Shown: positions 26,894-36,246 of the stretch, piece after piece
How the letters are laid out: each line of letters begins with the position of its first letter
How positions within the stretch are numbered: position 1 is the stretch's first letter
From: Rhizobacter sp964253025
GTDB taxonomy: Bacteria > Pseudomonadota > Gammaproteobacteria > Burkholderiales > Burkholderiaceae_C
Assembly (NCBI RefSeq): GCF_964253025.1
Contig: NZ_CAXUQC020000001.1
Coordinates: 1,240,001 to 1,304,000 of the forward strand
Direction: 5' to 3'
DNA length: 64,000 nt
Notes under the pieces: generated by a model
Told to the model about the DNA's origin: nothing
Databases searched by the model: none
Seen by the model: only the letters and a program-made list of their open reading frames with translations
Made by a program: the position numbers and the translations under genes

Positions 26894-27714
26894 GCCGCAT
26901 CGCCGCCTGTTTCCAGGGCCTGAAGGCCCAGGGCCGCCGCGCCCTCATCCCCTACATCGCCGCGGGTGACCCGTTCCCCGATGCCACCGTCGAAATCATG
27001 CTCGCGATGGCCGAGGCCGGCGCCGACGTGATCGAGCTGGGCGTGCCGTTCTCCGACCCGATGGCCGACGGCCCGGTCATCCAGCGGGCGGCCGAGCGTG
27101 CGCTGGCCCACGGCATCGGCACGCCGCAGGTGCTCGAGTACATCCGCGCGTTTCGCCAGCGAAACAACGTCACGCCGGTCGTGCTCATGGGCTACGCGAA
27201 CCCGATCGAGCGCTATGACCAGCGCCACGGCACCGATGCCTTCGTGCGCGACGCGGCCGAAGCCGGCGTCGACGGCGTGCTGGTGGTCGACTATCCGCCC
27301 GAGGAATGCGAGGTGTTCGCGGCCCGCATGTCCGCCCACGGTCTCGACCCCATCTTCCTGCTGGCGCCCACCTCGACCGAGCAGCGCATGAAGGACGTGG
27401 GGCGCATCGCGCGTGGCTACGTCTACTACGTCTCGCTCAAGGGCGTGACGGGCGCAGGGCACCTCGATGTGTCCGCCGTCGCCGAGATGGTGCCTCGCAT
27501 CCGCGCCCACGTCGGCGTGCCGGTCGGCGTCGGCTTCGGCATCCGGGATGCGGAGACGGCCAAGGCAGTCGGTGCGGTGTCCGACGCGGTCGTCATCGGC
27601 TCGCGCCTGATCCAGATTCTCGAAACCCAAACGCGCGACAATGTCGCATCCGAGGCCGCGAAGTTCATCAAGGACATCCGCCACGCCCTCGACACCTTGA
27701 AAGGAGCCTCCTGA
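26890..27714 (+). CDS. trpA: Tryptophan synthase alpha subunit
   Basis: Cleaves indole-3-glycerol phosphate to indole, which is channelled to TrpB. 274 residues. VIELGVPFSDPMADGP contains the catalytic Glu, and GVDGVLVVDYPPEE the catalytic Asp. It overlaps trpB (ATGA), and its stop overlaps the accD ATG by 1 nt. Confidence 0.96.
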   Translation: MSRIAACFQGLKAQGRRALIPYIAAGDPFPDATVEIMLAMAEAGADVIELGVPFSDPMADGPVIQRAAERALAHGIGTPQVLEYIRAFRQRNNVTPVVLMGYANPIERYDQRHGTDAFVRDAAEAGVDGVLVVDYPPEECEVFAARMSAHGLDPIFLLAPTSTEQRMKDVGRIARGYVYYVSLKGVTGAGHLDVSAVAEMVPRIRAHVGVPVGVGFGIRDAETAKAVGAVSDAVVIGSRLIQILETQTRDNVASEAAKFIKDIRHALDTLKGAS

Positions 27715-28586
27715 TGAGCTGGCTTGAAAAACTGCTGCCCCCGAAGATGCAGCAGACCGACCCGAGCGAGCGCCGCACGGTGCCCGAGGGCCTGTGGATC
27801 AAGTGCCCGTCCTGCGAAACGGTGCTGTACAAGAACGACCTCGAGCAGAACGTCAACGTCTGCCCGAAGTGCGGTCATCACCACCGCATCGGCGCCCGTG
27901 CCCGCCTGAACGCCTTCCTCGATGGCGAAGGCCGCTACGAGATCGGCCAGGAAGTCTTGCCGGTCGACGCACTGAAGTTCAAGGACAGCAAGAAGTACCC
28001 CGAGCGCCTCAAGGCGGCGATGGAGTCCACCGGCGAGACCGATGCCCTCATCGTCATGGGCGGTGCGGTCCACACCATTCCGGTGGTTGCGGCGTGCTTC
28101 GAGTTCGACTTCATGGGCGGCTCCATGGGCTCGGTGGTGGGTGAGCGCTTCGTGCGCGGCGTGGAGACCGCCGTCGACCAGAAGGTGCCCTTCATCAGCT
28201 TCACCGCCACCGGTGGCGCCCGCATGCAGGAAGGCCTGCTGAGCCTGATGCAGATGGCCAAGACCAACGCCGCGCTCACGCGCCTGGCCAAGGCGAAGCT
28301 GCCTTACGTCAGCGTGCTGACCGATCCCACCATGGGCGGCGTGTCGGCGAGCTTCGCCTTCATGGGCGACATCGTCATCGCGGAACCCAAGGCGCTGATC
28401 GGCTTCGCCGGTCCGCGCGTCATCCAGGACACCGTGCGCGAGAAGCTGCCCGAGGGCTTCCAACGCGCCGAATTCCTGGTGCAGAAGGGCGCGGTCGACA
28501 TGATCATCGACCGGCGCGAGCTGCGCGGCACGATTGCCCGGTCGCTCGCCATGCTGCAGCGCCAGAGCGCCGACGCCGTCGCTTGA
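27714..28586 (+). CDS. accD: Acetyl-CoA carboxylase carboxyltransferase beta subunit
   Basis: With AccA, transfers carboxyl from carboxybiotin to acetyl-CoA for fatty acid synthesis. 290 residues from the ATG at 27714 (MSWLEKLLPPK). A Zn ribbon is formed by Cys31, Cys34, Cys50 and Cys53. FTATGGARMQEG and the DPTMGGVSASFA loop are crotonase-fold carboxyltransferase signatures. GGAGCC precedes the start. trpA-accD-folC is a conserved gene order. Confidence 0.96.
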   Translation: MSWLEKLLPPKMQQTDPSERRTVPEGLWIKCPSCETVLYKNDLEQNVNVCPKCGHHHRIGARARLNAFLDGEGRYEIGQEVLPVDALKFKDSKKYPERLKAAMESTGETDALIVMGGAVHTIPVVAACFEFDFMGGSMGSVVGERFVRGVETAVDQKVPFISFTATGGARMQEGLLSLMQMAKTNAALTRLAKAKLPYVSVLTDPTMGGVSASFAFMGDIVIAEPKALIGFAGPRVIQDTVREKLPEGFQRAEFLVQKGAVDMIIDRRELRGTIARSLAMLQRQSADAVA

Positions 28587-28660
28587 GCTGACGGCCCGCT
28601 GCGTGTTCCAGGGCGGCTTCGGCCGCCCTTGTCGTTCCCGAACCTACAAGGCCACTGGCC

Positions 28661-29977
28661 ATGCCATCCACCCACCCGTCACGTCCGACCACCCTCGAAG
28701 GCTGGCTCGCCCACTGCGAGCGCCTGCACCCCAGCACGATCGACATGACGCTGGACCGCATGGCCGAGCTGAAGACCCGACTCGGGCTGGCATTCACGGT
28801 GCCGGTGGTGACGGTGGCGGGCACCAACGGCAAGGGATCCACCTGCGCGATGCTGGAAGCGGTGGGCCTGCAGGCCGGCTACCGCGTCGGCCTCTACATC
28901 AAGCCGCACTTCGTGCACTTCGAGGAGCGGTGCCGGGTGAACGGCGCCATGGTGACGGCGGCAGACCTGGTGCCGCACTTCGAGGCCGTGGAGCAGGCGC
29001 GGGGCGACATCACGCTCACGTACTTCGAGTTCACGACGCTGGCGATCATGCGCCTGCTGTCGAAGGCCGACGTCGACTTCGTCATCCTGGAGGTCGGCCT
29101 GGGTGGCCGCCTTGACGCGGTCAACGTGATCGACACCGACTGCGCCGTGATCACCAGCATCGACCTCGACCACACCGACTACCTGGGCCCGGACCGCGAG
29201 TCCATCGGCCGCGAGAAGGCCGCCATCATGCGGCCGGGCAAGCCGGCGATCGTGAGCGATCCGGTGCCGCCGGCGAGCCTCGGGGCCCACGCCGAAGCGG
29301 TGGGTGCCGACCTCTGGCAGATCGGCCGCGACTTCAACTACGCCGGCGACAAACAGCAGTGGGGCTGGGCGGGGCGGCACAAGCGCTTCAATGCGCTTGC
29401 CTACCCTGCGCTGCGCGGCGCCAACCAGCTGCTCAACGCGTCGGGCGTCATCGCGGTGTTCGAGGCCCTGCGCGACCGGCTTCCCGTCACGGCACAGGCC
29501 ATTCGCAATGGCCTGGCCATCGTCGAGTTGCCGGGGCGGTTCCAGATCGTTCCCGGCCAGCCCACCGTCGTGCTGGACGTCGCGCACAACCCGCACGCGG
29601 TCGCCACCCTGGTGCAGAACCTGGACAACATGCCCTTCCATCCGCGCACGCGGGCTGTGTTCGGGGCCATGAAGGACAAGGACATCGAAGCCATCCTGCG
29701 CCGAATGGCCCCGGTGGTGGACGACTGGTTCTTCTGCGACCTGCCGGTGCCCCGGGCGGCAAGCGCCGCGGAGCTGGAGGCCCAGCATGCGGCGCTCGCG
29801 CTCAAGGGCCCGGGCCCGGTCCGTGTGTTCCGGCATGCCGACCCCCGCTCGGCGCTGATCGCAGCCCTGTCCGCTTCCGACCCCGCTGATAGAATCGTGG
29901 TCTTCGGTTCGTTCTACACCGTCGGTGGTGTGCTCAAGGACGGGCTGCCCCGGTTGAACGCCAAGCACCTGGCCTGA
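28661..29977 (+). CDS. folC: Dihydrofolate synthase / folylpolyglutamate synthase
   Basis: Mur-ligase-family enzyme that adds glutamate to dihydropteroate and folates. 438 residues. The P-loop GTNGKGST is at 54-61. ILEVGLGGRLDAVN and SIDLDHTDYLG are the characteristic Mg and substrate motifs. It lies 74 nt after accD. Confidence 0.95.
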   Translation: MPSTHPSRPTTLEGWLAHCERLHPSTIDMTLDRMAELKTRLGLAFTVPVVTVAGTNGKGSTCAMLEAVGLQAGYRVGLYIKPHFVHFEERCRVNGAMVTAADLVPHFEAVEQARGDITLTYFEFTTLAIMRLLSKADVDFVILEVGLGGRLDAVNVIDTDCAVITSIDLDHTDYLGPDRESIGREKAAIMRPGKPAIVSDPVPPASLGAHAEAVGADLWQIGRDFNYAGDKQQWGWAGRHKRFNALAYPALRGANQLLNASGVIAVFEALRDRLPVTAQAIRNGLAIVELPGRFQIVPGQPTVVLDVAHNPHAVATLVQNLDNMPFHPRTRAVFGAMKDKDIEAILRRMAPVVDDWFFCDLPVPRAASAAELEAQHAALALKGPGPVRVFRHADPRSALIAALSASDPADRIVVFGSFYTVGGVLKDGLPRLNAKHLA

Positions 29978-30070
29978 CGCGCAGCCGGTGCCCCCTGCGC
30001 ACCGCGCATGCCGGCCGGTGGCCGCATGCGTCGCCGTGACGCCATTTCGCCCACCTGGAACCCATTGCGC

Positions 30071-30898
30071 ATGCGCTTGCTGTCCTTCCTGAAACGCCAG
30101 CCCACCGACGAGCCCAAGGCCGCCCCGCCGAGCAAGGATGCGGTGGATGCGGTCCAGCAGGTTCGGGCGCGCGCGCGCCAGCGCCTCATCGGTGCGGCGG
30201 TGCTGGTGGTGGCGGGCGTGATCGGCTTCCCGCTGCTGTTCGCCACGCAGCCTCGACCGCTGCCGGTCGACACCCCGATCGAGATCGCCCGGCGGGATGG
30301 ATCGGTCGCGCGCGGTACCGGCCCGGCTGTCGTCGTGCCCGCACCGGTCGAGACACCGACGCCCCCGGCCGCGCCACCGGCAGCGGAAGTCGTCCCCGAG
30401 ACGCCCGCGGAGCCACCCGCGGCCGAACCGCCCGTGCCGGAACGACCCGCCGAGAAGCCGGCCGAGCAGCCCGTTGAGAAGCCGGCAGAGAAGCCGGCAG
30501 AGAAGCCTGCCGAGAAGCCTGCCGAGAAGCCGGCCAAGCCACCGATCGAGAAGCCCGCCGCGAAGCCGGCCGACAAGCCCGCGGAACGCAAGCCCGCCAC
30601 CCGTGCCGAGGATGCCCGCGCGCAGGCCCTGCTCAATGGCCAGGACAGCCCCAAGCCCGCCGAGGGCGCAGGGCGCTTCGTGGTCCAGGTGGGGGCCTTC
30701 GCCGAAATGAACGCTGCCCGGGATGCGCGCCAGAAGGTCGAGAAGCTCGGCCTGAAGACCTATACCCAGGTCGTCGAGACATCCTCCGGCAACCGCATCC
30801 GGGTGCGCGTGGGCCCCTTCGCCAGCCGCGCCGAGGCCGACCGGGCCGCCGGCAAGATCAAGGCAGCGGGTCTCGGCTCGGCTGTCTACACCCTCTGA
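30071..30898 (+). CDS. DedD-like SPOR-domain protein
   Basis: A 275-residue bitopic membrane protein: short cytoplasmic N-terminus, TM helix at about 38-60 (LIGAAVLVVAGVIGFPLLF), a Pro/Ala/Glu/Lys-rich periplasmic linker with tandem EKPA repeats, and a C-terminal SPOR domain from about 198 (FVVQVGAFAEMNAARD to the end). SPOR domains bind denuded septal peptidoglycan, so it probably acts in cell division. I chose the ATG at 30071; an in-frame ATG at 30008 would add 21 residues of Arg-rich sequence. The folC-SPOR-cvpA-purF order matches the enteric folC-dedD-cvpA-purF locus. Confidence 0.88.
   Translation: MRLLSFLKRQPTDEPKAAPPSKDAVDAVQQVRARARQRLIGAAVLVVAGVIGFPLLFATQPRPLPVDTPIEIARRDGSVARGTGPAVVVPAPVETPTPPAAPPAAEVVPETPAEPPAAEPPVPERPAEKPAEQPVEKPAEKPAEKPAEKPAEKPAKPPIEKPAAKPADKPAERKPATRAEDARAQALLNGQDSPKPAEGAGRFVVQVGAFAEMNAARDARQKVEKLGLKTYTQVVETSSGNRIRVRVGPFASRAEADRAAGKIKAAGLGSAVYTL
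30476..30535 (+). repeat. 12-bp tandem repeat encoding EKPA x5
   Basis: Five 12-bp units GAGAAGCC(G/T)GC(A/C) lie in frame in the linker of the SPOR protein. The copies differ only at two synonymous positions, so recent slippage or expansion is likely. Confidence 0.9.
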
Positions 30899-30904
30899 CG
30901 GGCC

Positions 30905-31393
30905 ATGGGATGGCTGGACGCGGTACTCATCGGCATCCTCCTGCTCTCGGTCGTCATCGGCCTGGTGCGCGGGCTGGTGTTCGAGCTGATGTCACTCGTC
31001 GGGTGGGTCGTCGCGTACTTCGTGGCGCACTGGTTCTCGGGCGACGTCGCACAGCACCTGCCAGTCGGGACGCCCGGCTCCACGACCAACGCCGTCGCAG
31101 CCTTCGTGCTCACCTTCGTGGCGACGCTGCTGCTGTGGGCAATCACCTCCCGGGTGATCCGCATGATCATCCATGCCACGCCGCTGAGCGTGGTGGACCG
31201 GCTGCTGGGCGGCGTCTTCGGCGGCCTGCGCGGCCTGCTCGTGCTGCTGCTGCTCGTCACCATCGTGAGCATGACGCCCTGGTCCACTTCGCCCACGTGG
31301 CGCGACTCGGCCGCCGTGCCATGGCTCCAGGCGGCGCTGGCCGGCCTGCGGCCGCTGCTGCCGGCGCCCATTTCCAAGCATCTGCCGGCGTGA
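30905..31393 (+). CDS. cvpA: CvpA-family membrane protein
   Basis: A 162-residue inner-membrane protein with four hydrophobic helices, first named for colicin V production. LDAVLIGILLLSVVIGLVRG and VDRLLGGVFGGLRGLLVLLLL are family signatures. It lies 6 nt after the SPOR gene and 36 nt before purF. Confidence 0.93.
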   Translation: MGWLDAVLIGILLLSVVIGLVRGLVFELMSLVGWVVAYFVAHWFSGDVAQHLPVGTPGSTTNAVAAFVLTFVATLLLWAITSRVIRMIIHATPLSVVDRLLGGVFGGLRGLLVLLLLVTIVSMTPWSTSPTWRDSAAVPWLQAALAGLRPLLPAPISKHLPA

Positions 31394-31429
31394 TCGCGGC
31401 GCGTTGATTCACTAGCAAGGACACGGTTT

Positions 31430-32953
31430 ATGTGCGGCATCTTCGGCGTCATCTCCAACACGCCGGTCAACCAATTGATCTACGACGCCCTGCTGCTGCT
31501 GCAGCACCGCGGGCAGGATGCCGCCGGCATCGTGACCATGCTCGAGGGCAAGTGCTTCATGCACAAGGCGCGCGGCATGGTGCGGGACGTCTTCCGCACG
31601 CGCAACATGCGGGCGTTGCCCGGCAATGTCGGGCTGGGGCAGGTCCGCTACCCCACGGCCGGCAACGCCTACAGCGAGGAAGAGGCGCAACCGTTCTACG
31701 TGAACGCGCCGTTCGGCATCGTGCTGGTGCACAACGGCAACCTCACCAACGCCCATGCGCTCAAGCAGGAGCTGGTCGACGTCGATCGTCGCCACATCAA
31801 CACCACCAGCGACACCGAGGTGCTGATCAACATCCTCGCACACGAACTGCAGGCCGCTGCACGGGACAAGGTCCTCACGCCATCGATCGTGTTCGAGGCC
31901 GTGCGCGCCGTGCACAAGCGCATCAAGGGTTCGTACGCGGTGGTCGCGCTGATCGCCGGGCACGGGTTGCTCGCCTTCCGCGATCCGTTCGGCATCCGTC
32001 CGCTGTGCTTCGGCGAGGCCGAGCTGCCCGACGGGCGCGAGGTGGTGGTGGCCAGCGAATCGGTGGCCATCGAGGGCACCGGTCACAAGGTGGTCCGTGA
32101 CGTGGCCCCCGGCGAGGCCATCTTCATCGGCATGGACGGTGTGGTGCATGCCGAGCAGTGTGCCGAGAACCCGACGCTGAACCCCTGCATGTTCGAGTAT
32201 GTGTACCTGGCCCGTCCCGATTCCATCATGGACGGCATATCGGTGTACCAGGCGCGCCTCAACATGGGCGAGACGCTGGCCAAGCGGGTGATCTCCACCG
32301 TGCCGCCGAAGGACATCGACGTCGTCATCCCGATTCCGGAGTCCAGCCGGCCCTCGGCCATGCAGCTCGCACAGAAACTGGGCAAGCCGTACCGCGAGGG
32401 CTTCGTGAAGAACCGCTACGTCGGCCGGACCTTCATCATGCCGGGGCAGGGCGTTCGCAAGAAGTCGGTGCGGCAGAAGCTCAATGCCATCGGCGTCGAA
32501 TTCAAGGGCCGCAACGTGCTGCTCGTGGATGACTCCATCGTGCGCGGCACCACCTCCAAGGAGATCGTGCAGATGGCGCGCGATGCCGGTGCCCGCAAGG
32601 TGTACATGGCTTCGGCCGCACCGCCGGTGCGCTTCCCCAACGTCTACGGCATTGACATGCCGACGAGTGAGGAACTCATCGCGCACAACCGCAGCATCGA
32701 GGAGATCCGCCAGTTCATCGGCGCCGACGCCCTGATCTACCAGGACGTCGATGCGATGAAGAACGTGGTCGGTGCGCTGCAGCCCGCACTCGACGGGTTC
32801 GAGGCCTCGTGCTTCGACGGACGCTATGTCACGGGCGACGTGTCCGTCGACGACTTCACCGCCATGGCCGCCCAGCGCAAGTCCCAGGGCGACGAGGAAG
32901 AGACCGCCGATCGCACCCGCCTGGCCTTGCAGAACGGCACGGAGGCCGGCTGA
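31430..32953 (+). CDS. purF: Amidophosphoribosyltransferase
   Basis: First committed step of purine synthesis. 507 residues. The N-terminal MCGIFGV exposes the glutaminase nucleophile Cys2, so no propeptide is used. The C-terminal PRTase domain carries the PRPP loop VLLVDDSIVRGTTS. The stop TGA shares its A with the metZ ATG. Confidence 0.97.
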   Translation: MCGIFGVISNTPVNQLIYDALLLLQHRGQDAAGIVTMLEGKCFMHKARGMVRDVFRTRNMRALPGNVGLGQVRYPTAGNAYSEEEAQPFYVNAPFGIVLVHNGNLTNAHALKQELVDVDRRHINTTSDTEVLINILAHELQAAARDKVLTPSIVFEAVRAVHKRIKGSYAVVALIAGHGLLAFRDPFGIRPLCFGEAELPDGREVVVASESVAIEGTGHKVVRDVAPGEAIFIGMDGVVHAEQCAENPTLNPCMFEYVYLARPDSIMDGISVYQARLNMGETLAKRVISTVPPKDIDVVIPIPESSRPSAMQLAQKLGKPYREGFVKNRYVGRTFIMPGQGVRKKSVRQKLNAIGVEFKGRNVLLVDDSIVRGTTSKEIVQMARDAGARKVYMASAAPPVRFPNVYGIDMPTSEELIAHNRSIEEIRQFIGADALIYQDVDAMKNVVGALQPALDGFEASCFDGRYVTGDVSVDDFTAMAAQRKSQGDEEETADRTRLALQNGTEAG

Positions 32954-34185
32954 TGGCGGGCCCGGTGAAGCGCATTCCCCGCGTCGCGCTGCCGCCCGAT
33001 GTCCGGCCGGACACCCTGGCGGTGCGCGAGGGTCTGCCGGCAACGGCCTGGGGTGAAAACTCCGAGGCCCTGTTCCTCACCAGCAGCTTCGTGCAGCCGG
33101 ACGCGGCCACGGCGGCGGCCCGCTTCGCGAACGAGGAAGAGGCGTTCACCTATTCGCGCTTCACCAACCCGACGGTGATGATGTTCGAGCGTCGCCTGGC
33201 TGCGCTCGAAGGGACCGAAGCTGCCATCGCCACGGCCAGCGGCATGAGCGCCATCCTGCTGCTGGGCCTGGCCCTGCTCAAGGCCGGCGACCATGTCGTG
33301 TGCTCGCAGAGCGTGTTCGGATCGACCCTCGTGCTGTTCGGCCGCGAGTTCGCGAAGTTCGGCGTCGAGACCACGTTCGTGTCGCAGACGGATGTCGAGG
33401 CCTGGCGCCAGGCCGTGCGCCCCAACACCCGGCTGCTCTTCGCCGAGTCGCCCACCAACCCGCTGACCGAGGTGTGCGACATCGGCGCACTGGCCGACAT
33501 CGCGCACCAGGCCGGCGCGCTGCTTGCCGTCGACAACTGCTTCTGTTCACCCGCATTGCAACGTCCCCGCGAGTACGGCGCCGACCTGATCGTGCACTCG
33601 GGCACCAAGTACCTCGATGGCCAGGGCCGCGTGCTCGCCGGTGCGGTGTGCGGCCCGGAGGCCTTGATCAACGAGCGTTTCGTACCGGTGATGCGCAGCG
33701 CCGGCATTTCGCTCTCGCCTTTCAACGCCTGGGTGGTGCTCAAGGGGCTCGAGACCCTGTCGATCCGCATGGCGGCCCAGAGCCAGCGTGCCCACGAACT
33801 GGCGATGTGGCTTGAAGCCCAGCCTGGCGTCGAGCGTGTGTTCTACCCGGGGCTGGCCTCGCATCCGCAGCACGCGCTCGCCATGGCCCAGCAGGGCGGC
33901 AGTGGCGGCGCGGTGCTGTCCTTCGTCGTGCGCGCGCCGGATGCCGAAGCCGCGCGCCGCAACGCGTTCCACGTGATCGACCAGACCCAGGTGTGCTCGA
34001 TCACGGCCAACCTCGGCGACACCAAGACCACCATCACCCATCCCGCGAGCACATCGCACGGGCGCCTGACCGAAGCGCAGCGCCAGTCGGCCGGCATCGT
34101 CCAGGGCCTGATCCGCGTGGCGGTCGGTCTGGAAGATGTGCGCGACCTGAAGGCCGATCTGCAACGCGGTCTCGACACGCTCTGA
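32953..34185 (+). CDS. metZ: O-succinylhomoserine sulfhydrylase
   Basis: PLP enzyme of the Cys/Met metabolism family that makes homocysteine directly from O-succinylhomoserine and sulfide. 410 residues from the ATG at 32953. YSRFTNPTV, ASGMSAI and VHSGTKYLDGQGR (PLP Lys219) are signatures; the last distinguishes MetZ from MetB. Direct sulfhydrylation fits a strain that invests heavily in sulfur scavenging downstream in this window. Confidence 0.92.
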   Translation: MAGPVKRIPRVALPPDVRPDTLAVREGLPATAWGENSEALFLTSSFVQPDAATAAARFANEEEAFTYSRFTNPTVMMFERRLAALEGTEAAIATASGMSAILLLGLALLKAGDHVVCSQSVFGSTLVLFGREFAKFGVETTFVSQTDVEAWRQAVRPNTRLLFAESPTNPLTEVCDIGALADIAHQAGALLAVDNCFCSPALQRPREYGADLIVHSGTKYLDGQGRVLAGAVCGPEALINERFVPVMRSAGISLSPFNAWVVLKGLETLSIRMAAQSQRAHELAMWLEAQPGVERVFYPGLASHPQHALAMAQQGGSGGAVLSFVVRAPDAEAARRNAFHVIDQTQVCSITANLGDTKTTITHPASTSHGRLTEAQRQSAGIVQGLIRVAVGLEDVRDLKADLQRGLDTL

Positions 34186-34198
34186 CGACGCTCCCACC

Positions 34199-35611
34199 AT
34201 GACCCGCAAGATCCGAACCCGCATCGCCCCGTCCCCGACGGGTTTCCTCCACCTCGGAACGGCGCGCACCGCGCTCTTCTCCTGGGCCTTTGCACGCCAC
34301 TTCGGTGGCGACTTCATCCTGCGCATCGAAGACACCGACGAGGCGCGGTCCACGCAGGAGGCCGTCGACCAGATCATCGCCGCCATGAAGTGGTTGGAGC
34401 TGGAGTACGACGAAGGCCCGTTCTATCAAATGCAGCGCATCGACCGCTATCGGGAGGTGATCGCCAGCATGCTGGAGGCCGGCACGGCCTACCGCTGCTA
34501 CTGCACGCCGGCCGAGCTCGACGAGATGCGCGAGGCGCAGCGCGCTCGCGGCGAGAAGCCACGCTATGACGGCCGCTGGCGCCCGGAGCCGGGCAAGCGA
34601 CTGCCGGCCGTGCCCGAGGGCGTGGCTCCCGTGATCCGCTTCCGCAATCCGATTGAGGGTGACGTGACCTGGGACGACATGGTCAAGGGTCCGATCACCA
34701 TCAACAACCGCGAACTCGATGACCTGATCATCGCGCGTCCGTCGAGCGAACCCGGCGGCATCGGCACGCCGACGTACAACTTCTGCGTGGTGGTGGACGA
34801 CCTGGACATGCAGATCACCCATGTGATCCGCGGCGACGACCACGTCAACAACACCCCCCGTCAGATCAACATCCTTCGTGCGTTGGGTGCGGAGCTTCCC
34901 GTCTACGGCCACACGCCCATGATCCTCGGCCCGGACGGCGACAAGTTGTCGAAGCGCCATGGTGCGGTCAGCGTGCTGCAGTACGAAGAAGACGGCTATC
35001 TGCCGGCAGCGATGATCAACTACCTCTCACGCCTTGGTTGGAGCCATGGCGACGACGAGGTGTACACGCGTGAACAGCTCATCGCCTGGTTCGATGGCCA
35101 GCACTTGGCCAAGAGCCCCGCGCAGTGGGACGCCGCCAAGCTCAACTGGGTGAACGGCCAGTACATGAAGGCAGCTGCCGACGACACGCTGGCGCCGCTG
35201 CTCGCCGCACAACTGGCGCGGCGTGGCGTGCAGGTCCAGGCAGGCGAGCACCTCGCGCGCGTGTGCGGCCTCTTCAAGGACCGCTGCGCCACGACGGTCG
35301 AGCTTGCCGACTGGGCCATGATGTACTTCACCGACATCACGCCGCGTGGCGAAGACCTCGAGGCCCATGTGACCGAGGCGGTCAAGCCCGCACTCGCGAC
35401 GTTGGCCGCGGCCCTGGAAGGGGTGGAGTGGAACAAGCCGGCCATCGCCGCAGCCATCAAGCAGACGCTCACCACGCACGGCTTGAAGATGCCCGTGTTG
35501 GCTCATGCCGTGCGCGTTCTCGTGTGCGGTCGGGCGCAGACGCCGTCGCTCGATGCAGTGCTTGAATTGTTCTCGCGAGAAATTGCGATGAAACGCTTGC
35601 ACTCATTCTGA
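34199..35611 (+). CDS. gltX: Glutamyl-tRNA synthetase
   Basis: Charges tRNA-Glu. 470 residues, class I. PSPTGFLHLGTARTAL contains the HIGH-like motif and DGDKLSKRHGA the KMSKS-like motif. The gene encoding its substrate, tRNA-Glu, lies 190 nt downstream in the tRNA operon, whose -35 box is inside the last codons of gltX. Confidence 0.97.
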   Translation: MTRKIRTRIAPSPTGFLHLGTARTALFSWAFARHFGGDFILRIEDTDEARSTQEAVDQIIAAMKWLELEYDEGPFYQMQRIDRYREVIASMLEAGTAYRCYCTPAELDEMREAQRARGEKPRYDGRWRPEPGKRLPAVPEGVAPVIRFRNPIEGDVTWDDMVKGPITINNRELDDLIIARPSSEPGGIGTPTYNFCVVVDDLDMQITHVIRGDDHVNNTPRQINILRALGAELPVYGHTPMILGPDGDKLSKRHGAVSVLQYEEDGYLPAAMINYLSRLGWSHGDDEVYTREQLIAWFDGQHLAKSPAQWDAAKLNWVNGQYMKAAADDTLAPLLAAQLARRGVQVQAGEHLARVCGLFKDRCATTVELADWAMMYFTDITPRGEDLEAHVTEAVKPALATLAAALEGVEWNKPAIAAAIKQTLTTHGLKMPVLAHAVRVLVCGRAQTPSLDAVLELFSREIAMKRLHSF

Positions 35612-35626
35612 AAGTCGTTCTATAAT
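35597..35626 (+). promoter_or_regulatory. Promoter of the tRNA-Ala-Glu-Asp operon
   Basis: TTGCAC (35597-35602) and a perfect TATAAT (35621-35626) are 18 nt apart. The -35 lies within the gltX coding sequence and the -10 just after its stop. The first tRNA begins 52 nt downstream. Confidence 0.75.
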
Positions 35627-35677
35627 CGCATTCTCGCTTGAACAGCGCGAACCTTCAGGAAACTGAATAAGTTCAGA

Positions 35678-35753
<76 letters not shown>

Positions 35754-35800
35754 AGAACCTTGGTTCGAAGTGGCGCGTTGTTCAAGATTGCGAAGGTTTA

Positions 35801-35876
35801 GTCCCCTTCGTCTAGAGGCCTAGGACACCACCCTTTCACGGTGATTACAGGGGTTCGAATCCCCTAGGGGACGCCA
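35801..35876 (+). tRNA. tRNA-Glu (TTC)
   Basis: 76 nt with encoded CCA. The acceptor GTCCCCT pairs with AGGGGAC. The anticodon loop CTTTCAC gives TTC, and the T-arm is GGGGTTCGAATCCCC. It is nearly identical to the E. coli tRNA-Glu outside the anticodon stem. Confidence 0.97.
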
Positions 35877-35915
35877 AGTTCGATGGCGCTTGCAGAGAAA
35901 TCTGGAAGCCATCAT

Positions 35916-35992
35916 GGAGTGGTAGTTCAGTTGGTTAGAATACCGGCCTGTCACGCCGGGGGTCGCGGGTTCGAGCCCCGTCCACTCCGCCA
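35916..35992 (+). tRNA. tRNA-Asp (GTC)
   Basis: 77 nt with encoded CCA. The acceptor GGAGTGG pairs with CCACTCC, with G73 as discriminator, an aspartate identity base. The anticodon stem CGGCC/CCGGG region encloses loop TGTCACG with anticodon GTC. Confidence 0.97.
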
Positions 35993-35998
35993 ACACGG

Positions 35999-36030
35999 AA
36001 GCCCTGCAAACACTGTTTGCAGGGCTTTTT
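35999..36030 (+). terminator. Rho-independent terminator of the tRNA operon
   Basis: GCCCTGCAAAC (36001-36011) pairs perfectly with GTTTGCAGGGC (36015-36025) around a 3-nt loop, followed by five Ts. It begins 6 nt after tRNA-Asp. The next 216 nt (36031-36246) show no gene. Confidence 0.95.
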
Positions 36031-36246
36031 CGTTTTGGGCGACGCCCTTTGCATATTGCTCGCACCCGCACCACATACTCGATGAAATGAGTGATGTGTC
36101 GCGATCATCAACTCACCGAGCTGCCACCCGCGTCTTCAGGCTTCGCCTACGGCATCGGCATCGGCACCGACTTCGACTTCCACGAAGCCCATGACTTCAC
36201 CATCGGTGACGTGGCCGGTGGGGCGCGCACCGCACCATCCTTGAAC

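Noticed and set aside
32940..32960. A SAM or SAH riboswitch ahead of metZ
   Set aside because: metZ overlaps the purF stop, leaving no room for a leader element.
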